64,000 bases of DNA, from NCBI GenBank assembly GCA_958450365.1, contig CAUEEP010000458.1:62001-126000 (forward strand), given 5' to 3'. Shown here one piece after another: positions 23,901-35,900 of this stretch (position 1 is the first letter of the stretch; the number at the start of each line of letters is the position of its first letter). The position numbers and the translations under genes were made by a program. The notes below the pieces were generated by a model that saw only the letters and a list, made by a program, of their open reading frames with translations, ran no database searches and was not told the origin of the DNA. This stretch comes from Mesorhabditis belari (Eukaryota; Nematoda; Chromadorea; Rhabditida; Rhabditidae).

Positions 23901-26900
23901 ATCGAGAACTTTCATTGAAAATCACAATTTCAAGCAAAATTTCATTGAAAATCCATTCAAATACATTATCATTTTACGTGTTTTTATGTTCGTTTCTAAA
24001 ACTTAAAATTTTTAGGATATAATGCAAATAATGCAATCAAATTTTATAGCGATATAATGCAAATGAAACATGGGTTCTTTTAATGGAAGTATAACGCTAA
24101 AGTACCACAATGATTTTTAGTATCAACTCAAGTTTTTACGAACCTTTGTTATTCATTTTGCAAACTTTTCTTATTCATTTTGTAGAAAGCTCTCGATAAC
24201 TTTGAACTAGTTTTCAAAAGGAGATTCAGGGCTATCGAATGACTATAATAGAAATTTATCTTTTCATTTTCATTTATCATTTCATTTATCGTTTCATTTA
24301 TCTTTGAATTTACAGAAAATTATCAGTAAAATAGTTAACGATTATGAGACTTATGAGGCTCAAAATGTCATTGTTGCGAGTGTGTTAAATTGAAATTACT
24401 ACTAAGATAGCCTAAGCCTAGCCTAAGCCTAGCCTAAGCCTAGCCTAAGCCTAGCCTAAGCCTAGCCTAAGCCTAGCCTAAGCCTAGCCTAAGCCTAGCC
24501 TAAGCCTAGCCTAAGCCTAGCCTAAGCCTAGCCTAAGCCTAGCCTAAGCCTAGCCTAAGCCTAGCCTAAGCCTAGCCTAAGCCTAGCCTAAGCCTAGCCT
24601 AAACCAATATTTAAAGCTTTTAAAACTAAATCTTAACAACTTTTGCACAAACAATTCAAAAAAACAAACAAACAATCTTCATAAAAACTTTGAAAAACAT
24701 TTTCCTCACTTTTTAACCTTTAAGCTTTGATTTTAAAAGCTGAATACAATTTTCAACTAAATAAAAAAAGCTTTTGTTCTCTTTTGAAAACTTTTAAACA
24801 TTATAAAGCTAATTATAAGTTTTTCTAATTCATTTCTGTTTCAGGAACAATATTTGAAAGTCTTCTCCCAATTATTTTCTTTTTTCCTCTCTCAGAACTT
24901 CCAGGAACTTTCAGAATTTCAAACAATTCAAAAAAAACAAACAAACAATCTTAATAAAAGCTTTGAAAAACATTTTCCTCACTTTTTAGCTTTTAAGCTT
25001 TGATTTTGAAAGCTAAATACACTTTTCAATTAAATAAAAAAACTTTTGTCCTCTTTTGAAAACTTTTAAACATTATAAAGTTAATTATAAGTTTTTCTAA
25101 TTCATTTCTGTTTCAGGAATAATATTTGAAAGTCTTCCCTTGTTCTCCCAATTATTTTCTTTTTTCCTCTCTCGGAACGGGGCTCCATTTTTCAGTAATT
25201 TCTTCTTTTTCATTTCATTTCTATTCCAGAGATGGGAATTTTGTTGCCATTTTGAAAACTGTTGTTTTTTGACTTTTGTTTTCAATTTTATAAAGTATAG
25301 ATAAAATTTTAATTTAAATTATTAATCGATAATTCTATTTTGACGTCTAACAAATAGCTGCTTGGCAAACTAGAGGTAATGCTAGAGCTAATGCTTACTA
25401 GTGAAGCTAATGCTTACTAGTGAAGCTAATGCTTACTAGTGAAGCTAATGCTTACTAGTGAAGCCAATGCTTACTAGTGATTCGTCTTCACTTGCTAGCA
25501 AACATTGACTTAAACTAGTTTTATTCAAAATTTAAACCAAATCCTTTTCAAATTTGTATTTAACTTGTTAAATGCTGATCAGTAAATGCAGTAAATACAA
25601 ATTTTCTTTTTGTTTAAGTGATTGATAGATTTCTCATCTACTTAATCTGTAATTTTCAGGCCAATCATCGGCGGGTCTTCTGACCGGATCCTCCTTTGTG
25701 GGATCCGGGCAGGGAATGTTTGGAAGAAAAAGTGATGGAGGAAAGACACAATCAAGTGGAGGATTCGGATTTGGAAAGCTCGGAGCACTCGGCGGATTGG
25801 CGAGTAGTGCGATTGGAAAGGTTGGAGTCAAGAAATTCATTTTTCGTTGAAGCTGAATCTAATTATGGTAACATTATATCTTAAGAACCAGAAATTAGAC
25901 TTATCATAGCTTGTACTCCTGTCTCCGAACATCCGAACATGTCATCCGAACTCGTACTCCTGTCTTGCGTAGTTTAGATCCAGTTTTTAAAAAATGTTTT
26001 CTAAAGTAACTCATTTACCTTTCATTTGCCAGTTTTAACTTTAAAACAATCATAAATTAGAATATTTTTTAAAGTTCTTTTAATAGAAAGTTGAAATGTA
26101 GTTCAAGAGATTCATAGAGTTTTGAATTTTCGAACTAAATTTCTAGCTAATCTAGCTTATCAACTCCAATTCTGCTAGTTGAGATCTAAAGTCAAACAAC
26201 ATATACCGTACTTTCTCTAATAGTAGTGCCTAGTCAAAGTTATATAATAAAGAGTTCAAGCTCAGTTTTGAGATAATTAGAATGGATAGCTAATGCCGTA
26301 TTCCTTGCATTCCATCGAGCCGAGTTGGCGACTATTTTACGGTTTCCAAGCTTTTACAGAAGCTCAACACTCAAATCCCCGGCTAGATCTCATCGTCAGC
26401 TACATTTTCCGACCCCACATCGATAGCTTCTGATAAGCGGTTCTCGAGATTTCGATCAATTTAGACAAAGCTCAGGGTTCACTACTATTAGAGAAAATAC
26501 GGTATTTGGAGTAAGAAATTGGTTCAATTTATAGAAGAGAAGAGAAAAAGCGATCTTTGGTAGACTTATGATAGAAATTGGTGTCTTCTAGAAAACTGAC
26601 ATTTCGAGTAACGATAATTTGAGTCATTTTTTAGAGAATTAACAATAGAATTAAAGGATTGGTGTCTTTTTAAAGTAAAGAAGGAAAAAAAATGGAATGG
26701 CGCACCACGTAGTCCATATGTACAAAAAGGAAAAACTCTCCCATAAAAAAATTAACGATATACCGTATTTTCTCTAATAGTAGTGCACTCCGGCGAGCCG
26801 AGTTGATGACTATTTTACGGTTTCCAAGTTTTCTCAGAAGTTCAACACTCTAATCCCTCACTAGATCTCATTGTCAGCTACATTTTCCGACGCCACATCG

Positions 26901-29900
26901 ATAGGTTCTGATAAGCGGTTCTCGAGATTTCGATCAATTTAGACAAAGCTCTGGATGCACTACTATTAGAGAGAATACGGTAAACTAGATAAAGATCACT
27001 AGTCATTGAAAGTTGAAAGACTTTAGAAAACGCATTAGCCTTTAGAGTGACACTAGTTAGAGACTAGACGAACAAATCGATAGCATCTTTTGAATAATCA
27101 ACTTTCTAATGCCATCTGAGCCTGAGCTTTAGTTCTCTTAAGGTGGCCTGAAAAGTCGATTTCATCTTTTAATACCTGATAAATTATTGATATCGTCAGC
27201 TACATTTTCCGACCCCACATCGATAGGATCTGATAAGCGGTTCTCGAGATTTCAAGCAATTTAGACAAAGCTTATTGTTCACTACTATTAGAGAGAATAC
27301 GGTAATGTAGATAAATAAAGTGTTTGGCTAAAAATCTTAAGTGTATTTAAGTTCTGTTCTGTTCAGCCGATTTCTTTCTAAAGCTTTTTTTAACGAATTT
27401 TATGAAAAACGAGTTTTTTTACACTCGAATTTCCTTTGAAAAAGACATAAATTGTCTTAAAAAGATAGAAAAATGAATATGTATAAAATATCGAAAATTT
27501 CTAGGCAAAAGCAGCCAGTGAACAGCTACAAGCAGTGGCGAAAGATGCGGTGGCGGATATTTCCCAACCAGCTCCCGCACATCGAACCCCATCACCACAG
27601 GTTAGTAAAGAAAAATGAGAATTTATATGTTTTCTTCTTTTCCATTCAATAATTTTTATTCTTTTCTTTCTTTTTATTTATTATTTGGCCATATTTTTCT
27701 TTTTATTCTATATTGAATATCTTTTTAATATGTTTATTTTTTATTGTTCTATTGACTTTCTTTTTTACTCTCTTTGAAACAAAATTCTCTTATAAACCTT
27801 TTTAAAAAGTCTTTTCTAAACAAATTTTCTTTTATTTAACTTTATTTAACTTTAAATTAACTTTAACTTTAACTTTACTGGCATTTTCCTCAAGATTACT
27901 CCCTGAAAATTTCGTCAAATTTTAATGCCACAACTGATTTCAAAAGATCTCAGTAAACTTTTCAGAAAGATAAATTTCTTGATTGAATTTTCGAATCATA
28001 AATTCCCAAAACTCTTAACACAAATCCCCCTCAAAAGTGTTGGATTTAAGATTGAAGTTATCGGTGATTTCTTAAAGCTAATTCCGTTTTATTTCAACCA
28101 ATCTAACCTTCTTCAAAACCAAAAAAAATCAATTTCAATCAATCAATTTCCTAGAAACATTTTTTTTAAAAGTTCAATGCTAAATTCTGTTGTAAAACTT
28201 CAGAAACAGTAACACAAATTCCTCTCTTTTAAAGTTTTTAACTCAAATGAAGCCATTGATGATTTCTTTTAAAGCTTTCTTTCTTTTCAAAAAGGAAGCT
28301 TTGTTGTTTCCAACTTTCTCAAGACAAATACATTTAAATCTATTGATATTTTTCGTTTACTTCATTGAATTTTTGTTGATGAGCTATACTTTAATGAATA
28401 AAGTATAGCTCATCATTTGAGCTATACTTTATTTTATGCTAGCTTTACCTAATAAGAAATCGCTTTTCTCGTGCAAAAAGTGAGCTGAATTTTTGGCTGG
28501 AAAATAATAATGTTTCAAAAATCTCTAAAATTTTAAGAGAAAACTGCACTCATTTTTTTACGAGTAATTTCTTGGAGTCCACCAATTCAAGAACATTTTC
28601 TTCTATTATTTATAAGTCGTAAATAATAGAAGAAAATGTTCTTGACTTGGTGGATTCGTTTTTAAGAAATTCTAGTCAAACTTTTTTCGAGAACTTTCTT
28701 TCCAACTTAATAGTAAGCTTGGTTTAACGCTAAGTCTATCTGTTACGTCCGAATCTGAGGAGACGTCCATCTCCGATCCGGACGTCCGAATCTGAGGAGA
28801 TTCATTCTCCTCTGAAACGGACGTCCGACTCAGAGATGGACGTCCGACTCTGAGTCGGACGTCCGTTTCGGAGGAGAATGATCATTCTTCTCGGAATCGG
28901 ACGTCCGATCATCAATTTTACCTCTGAATTTGAAAGAAAAAGGAAAATTTGAATCTGAATACATGTGTTTTGTTCAAAACATTGGATTTTGCATTTAAAC
29001 TATTTGTTCTCAAGATCGGACGTCCGATTCCGAGAAGAATGATCATTCTTCTCCGAAACGGACGTCCGACTCAGAGTCGGACGTCCATCTCTGAGTCGGA
29101 CGTCCGTTTCAGAGGAGAATGAATCTCCTCAGATTCGGACGTCCGTTTCAGAGGAGAATGAATCTCCTCAGATTCGGACGTCCGGATCGGAGATGGACGT
29201 CTCCTCAGATTCGGACGTAACATATCAAATAGATTGGATTGGATAAAACCTAGAAACTGGCTAATATTAGCTTGACTGATAAGTCTTTAGACATTTCTTT
29301 TTTCTACTAGCATTTATCAATGATAAATTCACCAATTCACCTACAATTGATTCTAAAAAGAAGATTTTTATTATACATATTCATTTTTCTATCTTTTTAA
29401 GATAATTTATGTCCTTTTCAAAACAAATTTGAGTGTAAAAACTAGTTTTTCATAAAATTCGATAAAAAAAGCTTTAGAAAGAAATCGGCTGAACAGAACA
29501 GAACTTAAATAGACTTAAGATTTTTAGCCGAACACTTTATTTATATTTATATTACCGTATTTTCTCTAATAGTAGTGAACCCTGAGCTTTGTCTAAATTG
29601 ATCGAAATCTCGAGAACCGCTTATCAGAACCTATCGATGTGGGGTCGGAAAATGTAGCTGACGATGAGATCTAGCCGGGGATTTGAGTGTTGAGCTTCTG
29701 CGAAAGCTTTGGAAGCCGTAAATAGTCATCAACTCGGCTCGGTGGGATGCAAAGAATACGGCATTAGCTATCCATTCTAATTATCTCAAAACTGAGATTC
29801 AACTCTTTATTATATAAATTCCCTAATAGCACCCTGAGCGTCGCCTAAATTCCTCGAAATCTCGAGAACCGCTTATCAGAACCTATCGATGTGGGGTCGG

Positions 29901-32900
29901 AAAATATAGCTGACGATGAGATCTAGCCGGGGATTTGAGTGTTGAGCTTCTGCAAAAGCTTGGAAACCGTAAAATAGTCGCCAACTCGGCTCGATAGGGT
30001 GCACTACTATTAGAGAGAATTAGGCTGAAAAGATTATTCTGAAAATTCGGCTATATACCAAACTTTTTGCGCTCTATCTTTTATCTATTGATAGCAATAG
30101 GTTTCTGTGAACTAAATTGCGTAAATTGACCAATAAATTGCACCTTTTTGGAATACCCGACTTCGCGTGCCCATAAAAAAACCATAGACAAAATATTTTC
30201 ATAAGATTTGAATGTTTTTTTTCTAGGAAAATTGTAGGCTTTTTTTAATGAAGCCAATTGTAGATCAATTGATGAATTTGTCATATATAAACACTAGTAG
30301 AAAGAAAAAAGTGTCTAAAGACTGAGCCAATCTAATAGTTAGTGTAGTCGGAGAGTAAAACAGAGATAAAGAACACAAAAGCACTCCAACTTTTGCCCTT
30401 TTTCCTCTTGATCAAACCATTTTCCATAATTCCTAGAGATAAGATTACAATAACTTTCAAAAGTTATCGTAATCTTATCTCTAGTTTAGATCCAATCTAC
30501 TATTGTATTCTTAAACATTCCTATTGAATTCTGATTGAATTCTTATTGAATTCTGATTGAATTCTTATTGAATTCTTATTGAAAAACCAAAGCGAATAAA
30601 ATTACGGTTGTTTTAGAAAGATTAGCACCTATTCTTTCCCAAATTCGATGACTTTTGGCATAGTAAAGTTGAAGGAATGGATGAAATCTCTCAGTCCATC
30701 ACCCTTCCGAGTCTCGGTCACAATTTTTCGAGTTCTCCCGGGAATTTTCACTCATTTGCATTTTTTTTCTTTCTTTTCCCATCTCTTTTTCTTTCTTCTT
30801 TTCACGTCATTTCTATCACTTTGTTCTTTTTGATTTCTCATCTAAAATTTTTCATCTTTATCTTCATTTATTGAATTTTTGGTATATATTCTAGAATTTG
30901 AACGAAGTCAACAAACATTTCGGGGATCACCGATAGCTGATGAGCTTCTGAAAACGTTTTTTTTCAATAAAAACAAAAACATCTGACTAATTGTAAGCTA
31001 GAATTTGAAAGAAGTCAAAAAAACTTGTACCTCCTCAAAGCCAACAAATTCTAGAAGTGATCCTCTTTGTGCAGCGTTCATCACTTTATCACTTTGTTCT
31101 CATCTAAAATTTTTCATCTTCATCTTCATCTTCATTTATTGAATTTTAAATTAAATTTCTTTATATTTGTGTATTTAACTTTGATTCTTTACTAAAATGA
31201 TACTTCATTTGACAAGAATTTTTTGGGGGGAATGACTTTTAATCTGCTTACAAGAGAATGCCAACTAGGTAACGTTTTCTCATTGAAGGAAGCTTTATTT
31301 GCTTATTGAAGCTCATTGAAACTCATTGAAGGAAGTAATAAAGGTATCTTTTTACTTTTAAAGGTTAAGTTCTTGTCAAAAATTCTTTTATTTCAAAGAT
31401 ACTTGACTTTTTGTCGTCAAAAAAGGAACTACAGTCGAACCTCTCTATAACGTGACTCACGGGACGGCTATAGTTTACGTTATATAGAGGTTTACGTTAT
31501 ATAGAGTGCCGTTTTATATAGCTTAACGTCGGCCGGGACCGGTCACGCCTTACGTTATAGAGAGGTTTACGTTATATCGAGGTTCGTTATAGAGAGGTTC
31601 GACTGTACTTTGCGCCAAATTTTTTTGCTCAACTCGCAAAACTCTTCTAAGTGCGCTAATCTTTATGATTTTTGTGTCATTTTGTTGCACTTGTTGAGAT
31701 CTACAAAATGACAATAAAATTATAAAGATTGACTCATTTAGATGAAAGTTATGATGAGTTGCGCAAAAGATCCAGTTGCTCAGAAAAATTTAGCGTAAAC
31801 CCACCTTTTTTAACGATAAAAAAGTAAAGTATCTTTAAAAATACAAGAATTTTTATGTGATTTAGCCTTTAAGAGAAGAAAAGGCTATCATTATTACTTG
31901 CAAATAAAGCTTTTTTGCAATGAGAAAACGTTACTTAGTTGGCATTCCCTTGTAAGCAGATTGAAAGATAAACGGGGAAAAGTTGTAGAAAGTTTTGACT
32001 TCAAATAATTTGCATTAAACCTTTTTTGCCAAAAGAAAACTCATCAGATCCAACAAAAAATCTTTACAAATACCAAATGAAAAGTGAGAAATCAATTTCT
32101 TCAAATTAGACAGGAATTCTTTTTCAATCAATCTTTTCAGATAGTTAGCCAGAAATTTTGCCTGATAAACTCTTGTCCTCTGTCTGACTTTGAGCTTATC
32201 TAAAGTAAATTTTAATGCAAGATCTTGACTGACTTTCGGTGCCACAATTACCCTTTGAGCATTCCAATTTCAGCATTGCTTCATTTCTCGGGTAGACTAG
32301 TTTCCGCAACTTTCGCAACTGGATCTTTTGCACAACTCGTCATAACTTTCTTCTAAATGGATCAATCTTTATGATTTTGATTTCATTTTATAGATCTCAA
32401 TAAGTGCAACAAAATGACACAAAAATCATAAAGATTAGCACACTTAGAAGAGTTTTGCGAGTTGCACAAAAAATTTGGCGCAAAGTAGGCCTTTTTTGAC
32501 GACAAAAAGTAAATTATTTTTGAAATAAAAGAATTTTTTACAAGAAATTAACCTTTAAAAGTAAAAAGATACCTTTATTACTTCCTTCAATGAGCTTCAA
32601 TGAGCTTCAATGAGCTTCAATGAGCCTTAATAAGCTTTAATGAGCAAATAAAGCTTCCATCAATGAGAAAACATTACTTAGTTGGCATTCCCTTGTAAGC
32701 AGATTGAAAGATAAACGGGGAAGAGTTGTAGAAAGTTTTGACTTCAAATAATTTGCATTAAACCTTTTTTGCCACAAGAAAACTCATCAGATCCAACAAA
32801 AAACCTTTACAAATACCAAAGAAAAAGTGAGAAATCAATTTCTTCAAATTAACTTGATAATTAGACAGAAATTTTGCCTGTCCTCTGTCTGACTTTGAGT

Positions 32901-35900
32901 TTATTTAAAGTAAAGTGACTGAAAGTGATTTAAAGTAAAGTGAGTAAGTTAAAGATCTTGAGTAATTACTGGTGTCACAATTACCCTTTGAGCATTCCAA
33001 TTTCATCATTGCTTCATTTCTCGGGTAGGCTAGTTTCCGCAACTTTTTTGCGCAACTGGATCGTTTTCGCAACTCACCATAACTTTCTTCTAAGTGGGCC
33101 AATCTTTATGATTTTATTGTCATTTTGTAGATCTCAATAAGTGCAAAAAACAAAAGTAACGTTTTCTCATTGAAAAAAGCTTTATTTGCAAGTAATAATG
33201 TTATCTTTTTCTTCTCTTAAAGGTTAAGTTACATAAAAATTCTTGTATTTTTAAAGATACTTTACTTTTTTATCGTTAAAAAAGGTGGGTTTACGCTGAA
33301 TTTTTCTGAGCAACTGGATCTTTTGCGCAACTCATCATAACTTTCATCTAAATGAGTCAATCTTTTATAATTTTATTGTCATTTTGTAGATCTCAATAAG
33401 TGCAACAAAATGAAACCAAAATCATAAAGAGTGACCGACTTAGAAGTAAGTTATGGCGAGTTGCGTAAAAAAAGTTGCGTAAACTGGCCTACCCCTCATT
33501 TCTTTTTCTCTATACTCAACTGTTTTCCTTTGTTCTAAAAAAAATTTCCTTATTATTTTAAGTTGCTAATTTTCCTCAATTATCTTTCAAATGTTATTTT
33601 AATTTATAGATAGTTAGAGGCTTTATTTGATACCAAATAACAGCATGCGGCAGAATTATTGAAATCATTATCTTTTAAGAATAGAAACCGATAAAAGAGA
33701 AATCACCTTAAAAAATTTAACAATAGATTTTTAAAGATATAAGATAACTACTTTTTTTAAAAAAAGATCTTTATGGGCAGAAATGCAAGTCTAGTGACAT
33801 TTGGATGGTAAACGGGCTCGAGCTTTATCACATTGCGATTGACAATCAAACTTTGAGCTCAAACTTCTTGGTGTTGGGTTGTTCAATTTGAATTTTCTTG
33901 ATATCATATTATATGCGCCAAGTCTTTCTCTGTCGATTGGTACAAAAACTATTTAATTTGAACAGCTCAACACCAAGAAATTTGAGCTTAAAGTTAGATT
34001 GCCAATGGCAAAGAGGTGGAGGTCGACCTTTTATATGCACCCTCCCCTTTTTGCCAGTGGCAATCTAACTTTGAGCTCAAACTTCTTGGTGTTGGGTTGT
34101 TCAATTTGAATTTTCTTGGTATCATTAGATGCGCCAAGTCTTTCTCTGTCGATTGGTACAAAAACTATTTAAATTGGATAGCCCAACATCAAGATATTTT
34201 AGCTTAAAGTTAGATTGCCAATTTGATTCTTTACATTGATTTTTAATCACTTTTCCTTATGTTTAGCCAACATTACTTGACTGTAAGTATCATTGGGTTG
34301 GGTTAAGTTGAAAACCCAAAGCTCTTATCTTAACACTACTGGTACTCATAGTCATAGTCATTGTCATTCTTGGTTCTAAAACTATAACCTAAATCCAGTT
34401 TATTAGAACTGTTTTAAAGTGACAAGTGTGCAGGAGAACCGGATCATCCCAAAATTTAAAGCTTTTGAAAACTCAGTTGGACAAGGATAATTTAGTGGGA
34501 AGAGATCAGGGAAGAGAATTTAGTCGGAAGAGATTTGCTTCAAGAACAGTCCAAACACTGAAATCAATTGGATTAGGATCGGAATTTGACGGTGGCCAGA
34601 ACTGTTTCAAAGTGACAAGTGTACAGGAGAACGGGCAATTGTACAGGAGAACCCCTAAAACTAGGCTTATTCCCTGAAAATACCCGGCAAGCACTCAAGA
34701 ATCAAAAACTCTAAAGGTCTTATTTTTCGGAAGAGATCAGGGAAGAGAATTTAGTCGGAAGAGATTTGCTTCAAGAACATTCCATACAGTGAAATCAATT
34801 GGATTAAGATCGGAATTTGACGGTGGCCAGAACTGTTTTAAAATGACAAGTGTATAGGACAAGTGTACAGGACCGGACACAGATCGTATCAAAATTTAAA
34901 GCTTTTGAAAACTCAGTTGGACAAGGGTAATTTAGTCGGAAGAGATCATGGGTGATCAGGGGCGCGTATCAAATGTCCCACAATTTTTTGAAGCGATTTC
35001 TTAAGCGAAATGATGTTGGAATGCGGTTTTGAGCGTGTTTTTTTTTGCTTCAAGAACATTCCAAACACTGAAATCAATTGGATTAAGATCGGGATTTGAG
35101 GGTGATCACTAAAAATGGTTAAATGAGGAAAATGCTGCTTGCGCCAGAGCCTTTTGAGCATAAACATCATTCTGCATAAAACCCCGAATCCAAAGCCATC
35201 CAAATCCAAATTCAAAGCCAAAGCCAAAGCCAAATCCTGTTGCCAAGGTGGTTTTTGGGTCACAGAGGATCTTTCTTAAGTATTTTGAGGTTGATGGAAC
35301 TAAAATTGATGCCCTGGGGCAGTTGCAAAAATTCTGCCACACCTTTTACTTTATCACCATCAAAAACCTTTTCAAATCTTAAATAACATTTCGTTATTGT
35401 TAATGAAACTGTTTAAATAGATATGTTTTCAATTTCAACTCTTTTTATAAATCCTTTTTAAATCAACTTAAAGGGGGGGGGGGGGTATTAATCGCGGCCG
35501 GGTGACGATAAAAATTTTTTTACGGCAACCACCTGTTTTTTTATTTTCATATCGCTGATTTTATTATAAAAAGAATAAAAATCACCCGGCTAGAGTGATT
35601 TGATGGGTTTACAAATTTTTGGAGACACTGTAAGGCTTGGAGAAAAACAAGATCGTCACTCATCAGACACCTCAGCTAAAAGGCACCTATTTGAGAAAAC
35701 TAAAACCTCGAGCGACCACAAATGGAAAAAAGATCTAATTGTGTCAATTAAAGCGCTGAAGATGTCCTACAGTGGAGGAGATCCAGTCACTTCTGGTGAA
35801 GATGCGCTGGAAATTGATAACCTAGGAAGCCGATTTGAGGAACTGCTGTACTTGAGCGAAGATGAAAGTGAGCAAGAGGAACAATTATAGATTAACAATT

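Larger units (their letters stand above)
20904..25659 (+). other. Intron 12, 4.8 kb, repeat-rich
   Basis: No coding signal. In order it holds a 15-mer tandem (21231-21590), pyrimidine runs (21720-21850), a direct duplication with a mariner end (22468-23075), a GC-richer block (23360-23725), an 11-base telomere-like satellite (24405-24604), a direct duplication (24650-25178) and a 19-mer tandem (25387-25483). The remainder is plain AT-rich sequence. Confidence 0.75.
27321..29545. repeat. Inverted repeat flanking exon 14 (arms 27321-27490 and 29376-29545)
   Basis: The left arm (AAGTGTTTGGCTAAAAATCT onward, with TTCTGTTCTGTTCAGCCGAT) is found as its reverse complement in the right arm with few differences. 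Arms are about 170 bases. Outside them the TACCGTATTT elements also face each other (26204-27304 against 29553-30023), extending the pairing. Confidence 0.85.

Noticed and set aside
24405..24604. CRISPR array or bacterial repeat
   Set aside because: The 11-base units are contiguous with no spacers, and the sequence is clearly a nematode intron.
30432..30482. miRNA precursor
   Set aside because: The stem is good but the loop is only about two bases and there is no sign of a conserved mature sequence.
31432..31605. Active pogo transposon
   Set aside because: 174 bases with no coding capacity; only a MITE.
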